Below, piece by piece: positions 1 through 5,218 of a stretch of DNA of 5,774 nucleotides. The position numbers were made by a program, and so were the translations under genes. The notes beneath the pieces are model-generated. The model was not told where the DNA came from. It did not search any database and worked only from the letters and a program-made list of their open reading frames with translations. The DNA is taken from NCBI GenBank assembly GCA_028748945.1, contig JAQTOL010000231.1, positions 1-5,774 on the forward strand, given 5' to 3'. Position 1 is the first letter of the stretch, and the number at the start of each line of letters is the position of its first letter. This DNA comes from Paludibacter sp. (GTDB lineage Bacteria > Bacteroidota > Bacteroidia > Bacteroidales > Paludibacteraceae).

Positions 1-264
1 GTAACCAGTCCGTATGAAAAAAATGCACCGGATGCTGAAACACAAGTTAGAGTATTTAGTGCCGGAAATTCAATCTATGTTCAGAACGTTGGAAGTGCTG
101 ATGGTGAGTGTAGGGAGTACGATATTGCAGGACATTACCTTATGAAAGTGCCATTTAGCAGCAATAATGTAACTACAATAACCAATAGTCTAAGACCGGG
201 AGCCTATATTGCTATGGCAATAGCAGGAGGTGAAAAAGTAAGTAAACGATTAATAGTACAATAA
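1..264 (+). CDS. C-terminal end of a probable T9SS-exported surface protein (5' partial)
   Basis: Frame 1 is open from the window edge to TAA at 262-264, giving the last 87 residues of a longer protein. Seen: the segment from about residue 16 (VRVFSAGNSIYVQNV) alternates hydrophobic and polar residues as in short beta strands. It is followed by YDIAGHYL, a strand-turn with LRPGAYI, and a terminal basic/hydrophobic strand ending KRLIVQ. Known: this order (xVYDxxG, then LxxGxYI, then a K-rich final strand) is that of type IX secretion C-terminal sorting domains and the related DUF6383-like domains of Bacteroidales. These direct cargo across the outer membrane and are cleaved off. Inference: the missing N-terminal part is an exported enzyme, adhesin or repeat protein, but nothing here says which. 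The next gene starts 3 bases after the stop, so the two are probably co-transcribed. The family call is good; the specific function is unknown. Confidence 0.72.
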   Translation, partial: VTSPYEKNAPDAETQVRVFSAGNSIYVQNVGSADGECREYDIAGHYLMKVPFSSNNVTTITNSLRPGAYIAMAIAGGEKVSKRLIVQ

Positions 265-267
265 AAA

Positions 268-912
268 GTGACAAAAAAAGGAGGCAAAATATTGTTGTGG
301 ATCTTATCCTGGGCTATTCTGGCTCTGGTAATCGTCTATTCGCCTATTGGTAGTCCCGATTTGTACACCGGAAACAAATACATTGTTTATAGTCAGGGTG
401 TAAATTTCAGTGGAGGAATAGCCAATGCTCCAAAGACGCACAATTACAGCGAACAATATGATACCCCGGACTTAGGAATTCCGGTGTATACGCCAGAACC
501 AAAAAGTTATGCGGTTAATTCGTTTGCAGGTACAAGTAAAATCAATAATGGAACGAATTACAGCGTATCAACACCGGCAACCACCGGTCGTACCGGAGGA
601 ACTGCTACAAACGGTGCAGGTGGCGTTTCAGGCATTGCCACTTTTGGATTCAGTAGAAGTACTCAAAGTAATACAACTACTCAAAACAATGGTGTCGGTT
701 CAATCTCTATGACCAGCGACCTGACAACAGTTCAGGATCCAACAGTCACAACAAGACAGGGAGCATCGGCAGGTGCCCTGGATGGTGGAACCGATCCCGG
801 TGGTGATCCAACAGGTCCACCTATCCCGGTTGGTGATGGTTACTGGTTATTGATGTTAATGGCTGTCGGATATGCTTACTGGAAGCGAAAACACCTATTA
901 CACAAAGTATAA
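268..912 (+). CDS. Unrecognised secreted/anchored protein, Thr/Gly/Asn-rich, with PIPVGDG-TM-KRK C-terminus
   Basis: I do not recognise a family for the body of this 214-residue protein. Residues 1-7 are basic (KK..K) and about 8-25 are hydrophobic (LLWILSWAILALVIVY), which fits a signal peptide or membrane anchor. Residues about 85-185 are low-complexity, rich in Thr, Ser, Gly and Asn, as in surface-exposed linkers. The end is tripartite: PIPVGDG (185-191), a short hydrophobic stretch (about 192-205) and a basic tail KRKHLLHKV. This resembles Bacteroidota C-terminal sorting/anchoring tails that I recall as PID-CTERM (P-I-D-G-G followed by a hydrophobic stretch); that comparison is from memory. 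The start is uncertain. GTG at 268 keeps the basic n-region. TTG at 292 lies 7 bases after GGAGG (280-284) but would remove all basic residues, so GTG is preferred. It follows the T9SS-type gene by 3 bases, suggesting an operon and a cell-envelope role (inference). Transcription probably ends at the hairpin near 934-953. Confidence 0.72.
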   Translation: MTKKGGKILLWILSWAILALVIVYSPIGSPDLYTGNKYIVYSQGVNFSGGIANAPKTHNYSEQYDTPDLGIPVYTPEPKSYAVNSFAGTSKINNGTNYSVSTPATTGRTGGTATNGAGGVSGIATFGFSRSTQSNTTTQNNGVGSISMTSDLTTVQDPTVTTRQGASAGALDGGTDPGGDPTGPPIPVGDGYWLLMLMAVGYAYWKRKHLLHKV

Positions 913-919
913 AAATCAA

Positions 920-965
920 GACAAAAAAAAAAACGTTGAACAAAAGTTCAACGGTCTTTTTTGTC
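920..965. terminator. Bidirectional intrinsic terminator between convergent genes
   Basis: CGTTGAAC (934-941), loop AAAA (942-945) and GTTCAACG (946-953) form a perfect 8-bp stem. An A-run (923-933) lies to the left and a T-rich run (957-962) to the right, so a U-tract follows the stem on either strand. The flanking GAC-A-run and T-run-GTC can extend the pairing. It lies between the + strand gene ending at 912 and the - strand rplT ending at 978, the expected place for a shared terminator. Confidence 0.88.
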
Positions 966-977
966 TTATAAAAAAGC

Positions 978-1328
978 TTAAGCATTTTTCGCTTTTACAA
1001 CGATAGCTTTGAAAGCTTCCGGATGATTCATGGCTAAATCGGCCAATACCTTGCGATTCATTTCGATACCTGCTTTGTGTAAAGCGCCCATCAATTTTGA
1101 ATACGACAAACCCTCTAAACGGGCTGCAGCATTGATACGTTGAATCCACAATCCGCGGAATGTACGTTTTTTGTTTTTACGATCGCGATACGCATATTGC
1201 AATCCTTTTTCCCATGTGTTTTTGGCTACGGTCCATACATTACGACGACCTCCAAAATAACCTCTGGTGAGACTTAAAATTCTTTTTCTTCTTTTACGTG
1301 AAGCAACGTGGTTTACTGACCTTGGCAT
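978..1328 (-). CDS. rplT: 50S ribosomal protein bL20
   Basis: This 116-residue, very basic protein is the usual bL20 length. Seen: start [18 protein letters not shown], then [51 protein letters not shown], and a C-terminal globular part with [24 protein letters not shown]. These match the family's long N-terminal helix and its C-terminal 23S rRNA-binding domain. bL20 binds 23S rRNA early and is needed for the first steps of 50S assembly. In E. coli and Bacillus it also represses its own operon by binding mRNA. It is the last gene of infC-rpmI-rplT, 107 bases after rpmI, and is followed by the terminator near 934-953. ATG at 1326-1328 has no Shine-Dalgarno; the upstream bases are A/T-rich. The rpmI-rplT gap holds an irregular stem-loop that could be an autoregulatory site (inference). 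Confidence 0.97.
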   Translation of the reverse strand: MPRSVNHVASRKRRKRILSLTRGYFGGRRNVWTVAKNTWEKGLQYAYRDRKNKKRTFRGLWIQRINAAARLEGLSYSKLMGALHKAGIEMNRKVLADLAMNHPEAFKAIVVKAKNA

Positions 1329-1356
1329 AATTAAATGATTTGTGAATGTTAGCGTC

Positions 1357-1386
1357 GCCTTTCAAAGCGAACTTTAGGCTAAAGGC
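1357..1386 (-). promoter_or_regulatory. Irregular stem-loop between rpmI and rplT, possible bL20 regulatory site
   Basis: Read on the minus strand, GCCTTT pairs with AAAGGC at the outside. Inside, AAAG-TTCG-CTTT forms a second 4-bp stem with a UUCG tetraloop. The two stems are separated by an asymmetric internal loop (AGCCT against a single G). An alternative 5-bp hairpin (CTTTA/TAAAG) would disrupt the outer stem. Known: bL20 represses its operon in other phyla by binding irregular mRNA stems. That this is such a site is inference from position and shape. No T-run follows, so it is not a terminator. Confidence 0.35.
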
Positions 1387-1435
1387 ATTCTGTTTTAGAC
1401 TATGAAAATGTGATTAAAAAAGTAAAGTTTGACTT

Positions 1436-1633
1436 CTAGCGCAAACAAAGCATTGCTTTAACATTATTCAAATCAGTCTTGTGAACAAGAGCAACATGAG
1501 TCAGGTTACGTTTCTGCTTTTTTGTCTTTTTGGTCAAAATGTGGCTTTTAAAAGCATGTTTTCTTTTGATCTTTCCTGTTCCGGTAAGGGTGAACCTTTT
1601 TTTAGCACCGGAGATAGTTTTCATTTTTGGCAT
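1436..1633 (-). CDS. rpmI: 50S ribosomal protein bL35
   Basis: This 65-residue basic protein is the normal size for bL35. Seen: [31 protein letters not shown] near the start, then a Lys-rich stretch ([13 protein letters not shown]) and a short C-terminus. The MPKMKT..GAKKRF start and the K(I/V)KRKHA..SH segment are family hallmarks. bL35 is a small 23S rRNA-binding protein inside the 50S subunit. It lies 45 bases after infC and 107 bases before rplT in the widespread infC-rpmI-rplT order, so translation of all three is probably linked on one mRNA. ATG at 1631-1633 is preceded by an A/T-rich stretch (aaatagtaaca) without Shine-Dalgarno. The second Met (residue 4) is inside the conserved start, so the first ATG is chosen. 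Confidence 0.96.
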   Translation of the reverse strand: MPKMKTISGAKKRFTLTGTGKIKRKHAFKSHILTKKTKKQKRNLTHVALVHKTDLNNVKAMLCLR

Positions 1634-1678
1634 TGTTACTATTTTTATTTTAATTGTAAAATCGGAATTTAATATCTT

Positions 1679-2236
1679 TTACTTACCTTTTTTGGGTGAC
1701 ATCATGATAATCATACGTTTTCCCTCCAATTTAGGCAATTGATCTACTTTGGCATATTCTTCAAGTTCACTGGCAAAACGGAGCAATAAAATTTCTCCCT
1801 GTTCCTTGAAAAGGATGGATCTTCCTTTGAAAAACACATAAGCTTTCAATTTGCAGCCTTCTTTTAAAAAACCAATAGCATGTTTTAATTTGAAATTGTA
1901 ATCATGATCATCAGTTTGAGGACCAAAACGAATTTCCTTTAAAACAACTTTTGCCGTTTTAGCTTTCGCTTCTTTCTCCCGTTTTTTAATTTGGTACAAA
2001 AACTTTTGATAATCCACAATTCTACAAACCGGCGGCACAGCATTTGGAGATATTTCGACCAAATCTAACTCGAGTTGATCTGCAAGACGAATGGCTTCCT
2101 CGTAAGGATATACACCTTGTTCTACATTATCACCGACCAAACGAACTTCTTTTAGCCCTTTGATTTTTTCGTTTATCCGATTGGGTTGTTCTTTTACCCG
2201 ACCCCTGTAAGGCCTGATAGTTAATTGTTTAGCTAT
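1679..2236 (-). CDS. infC: Translation initiation factor IF-3 (ATA start proposed)
   Basis: IF3 binds the 30S subunit, prevents premature 50S joining and checks start codon-anticodon pairing. Seen: an N-domain beginning RINEKIKG, then [24 protein letters not shown], a Lys-rich linker helix, and a C-domain with [35 protein letters not shown] and the end [11 protein letters not shown]. All are IF3 hallmarks. No in-frame ATG precedes the conserved part. The open frame runs back to TTG at 2297-2299, but that TTG is part of a TATATTTG -7 element, so it should lie upstream of the transcript. ATA at 2234-2236 lies 9 bases after a complete AAGGAGG (2246-2252). Starting there gives 185 residues beginning (M)[13 protein letters not shown], a normal IF3 length. 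Rare infC start codons are known (AUU in E. coli), where IF3 represses its own translation. Upstream is a same-strand aminotransferase rather than thrS; rpmI follows after 45 bases. Identity is certain, the start probable. Confidence 0.93.
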   Translation of the reverse strand: MAKQLTIRPYRGRVKEQPNRINEKIKGLKEVRLVGDNVEQGVYPYEEAIRLADQLELDLVEISPNAVPPVCRIVDYQKFLYQIKKREKEAKAKTAKVVLKEIRFGPQTDDHDYNFKLKHAIGFLKEGCKLKAYVFFKGRSILFKEQGEILLLRFASELEEYAKVDQLPKLEGKRMIIMMSPKKGK

Positions 2237-2245
2237 TGTTTGTTT

Positions 2246-2252
2246 CCTCCTT
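2246..2252 (-). promoter_or_regulatory. Strong Shine-Dalgarno of infC (AAGGAGG)
   Basis: The minus strand reads AAGGAGG-AAACAAACA-ATA, a complete anti-SD match 9 bases before the proposed ATA start of infC. The other chromosomal starts here (rplT, rpmI, the aminotransferase, rplY, pth, hslR) lack such a motif, as is usual in Bacteroidota. This site therefore stands out and decides the infC start. Confidence 0.8.
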
Positions 2253-2296
2253 AATTTAAAAATTCGACTTAAAAATATCTCTGCATTTTGAGCCCG

Positions 2297-2304
2297 CAAA
2301 TATA
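2297..2304 (-). promoter_or_regulatory. Probable infC promoter, -7 element TATATTTG
   Basis: On the minus strand TATATTTG fits the Bacteroidota primary sigma consensus TAnnTTTG. No clear TTG lies at the -33 spacing (TTA at 2321-2323 is the nearest), so it is a one-box match. Transcription from here would start near 2290 and give a leader of about 55 bases before the ATA. It would allow infC-rpmI-rplT to be transcribed independently of the upstream aminotransferase. Confidence 0.5.
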
Positions 2305-2367
2305 ATACTATTTTTTGGATTAACTACCGTGTCAGTGCATTTATTATCACAAATTTAAAAAATATTA

Positions 2368-3537
2368 TTAGCTCAGAGTCACTCCATCTGTTTGTAGCTG
2401 AATTAATTCACTCAAATACTTTTCCAGCTTATCCATTCCTATCCTGATATTCTCTATTGAATTTGCATAGGAAAAACGGACAAAACCTTCGCCAGCCGTT
2501 CCAAAATCAACTCCGGGAGTAATCCCAACGTGTGCTTTTTCGAGCACATCAAAAGCAAAACCATACGAGTCGGACGTGAATCGTCTGGCGTCACAGAAAA
2601 TATAAAATGCACCCTGTGGTTCAGTTTGAATGACGAAACCCATCTTTTTAAGTCGTTCTATTAAATAAATACGCCGTTCATTGTAAATGGAACGCATCAG
2701 GTCTACATCCGAATTTGCTTCGCGCAGAGCTGCAATGCCTGCTTTTTGTGCAGTACTTGGAGCGCAAATAAATAAATTTTGTTGCAATATCTGTAATGAA
2801 CGCATGCATTCTTTGGGAGCTATCAGGTATCCCAGACGCAATCCGGTCATGGCAAAACGCTTTGAAAATCCGTTTACAACAAATGCTTTATCGGTAAATT
2901 CCAAAATACTTGAAGCCCGTCCATCGTAAACCAATCCGTGATAAATTTCATCAGAAATAACAGGAATATTAAGATTAACCAGTTCCCGGTAAACGTCATC
3001 ATCCACCAGAGTCCCGGTTGGATTCATCGGCGAGTTGACAAATATTGCACGCGTCCGGTCGGTAATTTTTGCTCTGATTTCATCTACATTGTATTGAAAC
3101 CCGTTTTCAGCATGCAGGGAGACGAAAACCGGTTCAGCATGGCAAGCCAATGTAAAATTGCGATAACAGGGATAACCGGGATTGGATATAATTACTTCAT
3201 CACCGGGTTGGCATAGCAACATTAAAGCCATTAAAATGGCCGGCGATGAGCCTGAAGTTACCACGATACATTCCGGTTCAACTGTAACATTGTACTCCGA
3301 TTGATAAAATTCACTTATAGCCAAACGCAACTGAGGATCGCCCAACGAATGGGTATAATGGGTTGCACCGTTATGATGCGCTTCCACTGCCGCCTGAACA
3401 ATACATTCAGGCATATTGAAATCAGGTTCACCTACCTCGAGATGAATAACTTCTATTCCTTCACGCTGCAATTCGTTGGCCCGCTCCAAAACATCCATTA
3501 CAATAAATGGAGTCATGCGCCCAATTGTTTCGTTCAT
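2368..3537 (-). CDS. PLP-dependent class I/II aminotransferase
   Basis: This 389-residue protein is the usual length for a fold-type I aminotransferase (aspartate aminotransferase/AspC-like group). Seen: an N-terminal segment with EVGEPDFNMP (about 34-43), YTHSLGDPQLR (61-71), NPGYPCY (119-125), NPTG (172-175), SDEIYHGLVY (195-204), the Schiff-base lysine in GFSKRFAMTGLRLGY (K226, with R234 as likely phosphate ligand), and R354 in GFVRFSYA, where the substrate alpha-carboxylate arginine lies. All key catalytic residues are present, so it should be active in the cytoplasm, moving an amino group between an amino acid and a 2-oxo acid. The substrate cannot be read from the sequence: alanine, aspartate, aromatic amino acids or a biosynthetic intermediate are all possible. 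ATG at 3535-3537 is about 25 bases from a TACTTTTG -7 element and has no Shine-Dalgarno. The gene lies upstream of infC with a 131-base gap and probably has its own promoter. Confidence 0.93.
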   Translation of the reverse strand: MNETIGRMTPFIVMDVLERANELQREGIEVIHLEVGEPDFNMPECIVQAAVEAHHNGATHYTHSLGDPQLRLAISEFYQSEYNVTVEPECIVVTSGSSPAILMALMLLCQPGDEVIISNPGYPCYRNFTLACHAEPVFVSLHAENGFQYNVDEIRAKITDRTRAIFVNSPMNPTGTLVDDDVYRELVNLNIPVISDEIYHGLVYDGRASSILEFTDKAFVVNGFSKRFAMTGLRLGYLIAPKECMRSLQILQQNLFICAPSTAQKAGIAALREANSDVDLMRSIYNERRIYLIERLKKMGFVIQTEPQGAFYIFCDARRFTSDSYGFAFDVLEKAHVGITPGVDFGTAGEGFVRFSYANSIENIRIGMDKLEKYLSELIQLQTDGVTLS

Positions 3538-3562
3538 TCATCATTATTTAAAATATGTATCG

Positions 3563-3570
3563 CAAAAGTA
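3563..3570 (-). promoter_or_regulatory. Probable aminotransferase promoter, -7 element TACTTTTG
   Basis: The minus strand reads TACTTTTG, a full match to TAnnTTTG, about 25 bases before the ATG at 3537. No good TTG lies at the -33 distance. The short resulting leader and the position fit a promoter for this gene. Confidence 0.5.
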
Positions 3571-3758
3571 CTTAATTCTGGAGTAAATTGAAGTGGAATT
3601 GCTGGAATTCTTTCGTTGAAACAGACAAAAAAACAAATTTATAAATTTTAGAAAAAATGAAAAACGGATCCGGTTTTGCACTTCCCGGATAATTATTCCT
3701 TTATCAAAACAATACAGGAACAATCGTACGACCATCTGAATAATTTTCAGGCCAGTTA

Positions 3759-3789
3759 TTGCAGGTTCATAAAAATATAACTACTTTTG
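3759..3789 (+). promoter_or_regulatory. Probable rplY-pth promoter (TTG-N20-TACTTTTG)
   Basis: TTG at 3759-3761 and TACTTTTG at 3782-3789 are separated by 20 bases, close to the Bacteroidota primary sigma pattern (-33 TTG, about 19 bases, -7 TAnnTTTG). Transcription would start near 3795 and leave a leader of about 90 bases before rplY. Confidence 0.6.
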
Positions 3790-3885
3790 TACCACTTTTT
3801 TGAGAAAGAAAGTGTGATGGGAAATTAAGCGACTAATCACTTAAAAATAAAACGCTTAAATTTTGAGTAACACAAAAACAACTAA

Positions 3886-4461
3886 ATGAAAACATTTGAT
3901 TTAAACGGTACAGTGAGAACTGACCTTGGGAAAAAAGCGACTAAAGCTGATCGCGTTGCAGAAAATGTACCATGTGTATTGTATGGAGTAAGTGACAATG
4001 TACACTTCACAGCTACAAAAAGTGATTTACGTAAATTGATTTATACACCGGAAGTGTATGTTGTAAATTTAAATGTTGATGGAAAAAAATCAAAAGCCAT
4101 CATGAAAGCATTACAATTTCACCCGGTTACCGATAATGTTTTACATATTGATTTTCTTGAACTTACAGAAACCAAACCGGTTGTTGTTGAGTTACCGGTT
4201 AAACTCGAAGGTTTGGCCGAAGGGGTAAAAGCAGGGGGTAAATTATCTCTCGAAATGCGGAAGTTGAAAGTAAAAGGAATATATACTCAAATTCCTGAAA
4301 ATATCGTGATTAATGTTACTGAACTTGGATTGGGTAAATCTATTCAGGTTGCGAAAGTTTCAGTTGGTAAACTGGAAATTTTAAATGCTAAAAACGCCGT
4401 TGTTGCACAGGTTAAATTGACAAGAGCCGCCCGTGGTGCTGCCGCTACTGCCGTTAAATAA
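3886..4461 (+). CDS. rplY: 50S ribosomal protein bL25, CTC/TL5-type two-domain form
   Basis: This 191-residue protein is the long form of bL25 (general stress protein CTC family). Seen: an N-terminal 5S rRNA-binding domain (about 1-92) with VPCVLYG, the basic loop KSDLRKLIYTPEVYVV, MKALQFHPVTDNVLHIDFLEL, then a beta-rich C-terminal domain (about 97-185) with VELPVKLEGLAEGVKAGGKL. The last residues (TRAARGAAATAVK) are an Ala-rich, probably disordered tail. bL25 binds 5S rRNA at the central protuberance of the 50S subunit. The E. coli protein has only the N-terminal domain; the two-domain form is common in Bacteroidota. ATG at 3886 follows an A-rich stretch without Shine-Dalgarno. pth starts 11 bases after the stop, the widespread rplY-pth pairing, so the two are almost surely one operon driven from the promoter near 3759-3789. 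Confidence 0.96.
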   Translation: MKTFDLNGTVRTDLGKKATKADRVAENVPCVLYGVSDNVHFTATKSDLRKLIYTPEVYVVNLNVDGKKSKAIMKALQFHPVTDNVLHIDFLELTETKPVVVELPVKLEGLAEGVKAGGKLSLEMRKLKVKGIYTQIPENIVINVTELGLGKSIQVAKVSVGKLEILNAKNAVVAQVKLTRAARGAAATAVK

Positions 4462-4472
4462 TCAGAGTGTAA

Positions 4473-5036
4473 ATGAAATACTTAATTGTTGGATTGGGCA
4501 ATATAGGTTCAGAATATCAGGATACCCGTCATAACATAGGTTTTACAATATTGGACGCTTTTGCTAAGGCGTCCAATGTTTTTTTTAGCGAAAACCGCTA
4601 CGGAGCCACTTGCGAAGTAAAAATCAAGGGGCGTACCCTTATTTTACTTAAACCTTCCACTTTTATGAATCTGAGTGGTAATGCTTTGCGCTACTGGATG
4701 CAAAAGGAAAATGTACTTCTGGAAAATGTGCTGGTAGTGGTTGACGATATTGCATTGCCTTTTGGCACATTAAGACTTAAACCAAAAGGATCGCCCGCTG
4801 GACACAACGGACTGAAAAACATTGAGGAAATCCTCGGTCATAATAACTACGCCCGTTTACGTTTCGGATTGGGCGACGATTTCAAACGGGGTCAGCAAAT
4901 AGCTTATGTGTTGGGTAAATGGACATCGGAACAAGCCAAAGTATTACCTGAAAGGGCTGAAATTGCCTGTGAAATGATTCTAAGTTTCTGCATGGCCGGA
5001 CTGGAATTAACCATGACACAATTTAATAAGAAGTAA
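4473..5036 (+). CDS. pth: Peptidyl-tRNA hydrolase
   Basis: Pth cleaves the ester bond of peptidyl-tRNAs that fall off the ribosome, releasing tRNA for reuse; it is essential in most bacteria. Seen: 187 residues, the normal length. It has the N-terminal [19 protein letters not shown] with Asn10 and the catalytic His20, [12 protein letters not shown] with Asn66, [11 protein letters not shown] with Asp92 (by position the partner of the catalytic His), and [12 protein letters not shown] with His111 and Asn112. The last motif is usually GSAGGHNGLKSI, a mild variant. All catalytic residues are present. ATG at 4473 is 11 bases after rplY and has no Shine-Dalgarno. Odd: codons 26-38 contain a perfect 9-bp inverted repeat followed by T8, which looks like an intrinsic terminator inside the gene. 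The stop codon lies in the first unit of a short repeat that continues into the intergenic region. Confidence 0.96.
   Translation: MKYLIVGLGNIGSEYQDTRHNIGFTILDAFAKASNVFFSENRYGATCEVKIKGRTLILLKPSTFMNLSGNALRYWMQKENVLLENVLVVVDDIALPFGTLRLKPKGSPAGHNGLKNIEEILGHNNYARLRFGLGDDFKRGQQIAYVLGKWTSEQAKVLPERAEIACEMILSFCMAGLELTMTQFNKK
4550..4586 (+). terminator. Terminator-like hairpin inside pth
   Basis: ATTGGACGC (4550-4558) and GCGTCCAAT (4569-4577) form a perfect 9-bp stem with a 10-base loop. G at 4578 and eight T (4579-4586) follow. In sequence this is a good intrinsic terminator on the + strand, but it lies at codons 26-38 of an intact gene. It may act only when translation does not follow RNA polymerase closely, or may be chance; activity is unproven. 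Confidence 0.45.
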
Positions 5037-5215
5037 TTAGTTATTAGTAATTAGTTAATTGGTTGATTAGTTAATTGGTCAATCAAGATGATAAAATATA
5101 TTTGGTTGTAAGTTCAACTACCCTGACAAAAAATACAAGTCTAAATAATCAGAAAAACTGAAAACCAACTATTTAGCTAATTGACTAATCAACCAATTAA
5201 CTAGTCAACTAATAA
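5033..5215. repeat. Imperfect inverted repeat with short direct repeats between pth and hslR
   Basis: The left arm (about 5041-5083) and right arm (about 5171-5215) are inverted copies. A 20-base core at 5052-5071 is the exact reverse complement of 5184-5203, and an outer 8 bases (5041-5048 with 5208-5215) also match, about 112 bases apart at the core. The left arm is built of direct repeats: GTAATTAGTTA at 5033-5043 and 5047-5057, and TTAGTTAATTGGT at 5051-5063 and 5067-5079 (16-base period). The first unit overlaps the pth stop codon; the right arm ends just before the hslR ATG. No transposase is present. It may be a non-coding repeat family or an RNA hairpin. Confidence 0.8.
5075..5104 (+). 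promoter_or_regulatory. Probable hslR promoter (TTG-N19-TATATTTG) starting in the repeat
   Basis: TTG at 5075-5077 and TATATTTG at 5097-5104 are 19 bases apart, the best match in the window to the Bacteroidota primary sigma pattern. The -33 box lies in the left repeat arm and the -7 box in the loop. The transcript would start near 5111, carrying a leader of about 110 bases with the right repeat arm just before the hslR start. Confidence 0.6.
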
Positions 5216-5218
5216 ACA

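Larger units (their letters stand above)
3538..3885. other. 348-base intergenic region between divergent genes
   Basis: The region holds the divergent promoters of the aminotransferase (near 3563-3570) and rplY (3759-3789), and a leader of about 90 bases for rplY with possible hairpins. A 6-bp stem (ATCCGG 3668-3673 with CCGGAT 3685-3690) is followed on the minus strand by T-rich sequence. I see no tRNA, no convincing small gene and no insertion sequence remnant. Confidence 0.6.

Noticed and set aside
509..712. 67-residue plus-strand open frame overlapping the 268-912 gene
   Set aside because: A shadow frame of the low-complexity region, with no start signal and no recognisable features.
1481..1742. 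Plus-strand open frames opposite rpmI and the end of infC
   Set aside because: Antisense shadows of ribosomal-operon genes; the hydrophobic translations come from the reverse complement of Lys-rich codons.
2237..2299. IF3 starting at TTG 2297-2299 (206 residues)
   Set aside because: The TTG is inside a TATATTTG promoter element, so it should not be on the mRNA, and it would place a perfect AAGGAGG inside the coding region. The extra 21 residues look unlike any IF3 N-terminus.
2938..3216. 92-residue plus-strand open frame inside the aminotransferase gene (likewise 2687-2929 and 3301-3591)
   Set aside because: These are antisense shadows of a gene with a full set of catalytic motifs; they show no family features.
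3544..3735. 63-residue minus-strand open frame MVVRLFLYCFDKG...
   Set aside because: It lies in A/T-rich intergenic DNA, overlaps the aminotransferase promoter, lacks a start signal and has no recognisable family; composition looks like chance.
5033..5215. Repeats between pth and hslR as a CRISPR array
   Set aside because: Units are 11-16 bases with no unique spacers and are arranged as two inverted arms, not as regularly spaced direct repeats.
5033..5215. The inverted repeat as an insertion sequence or MITE
   Set aside because: No transposase, no clear target-site duplication and imperfect arms; a mobile origin cannot be shown from one copy.
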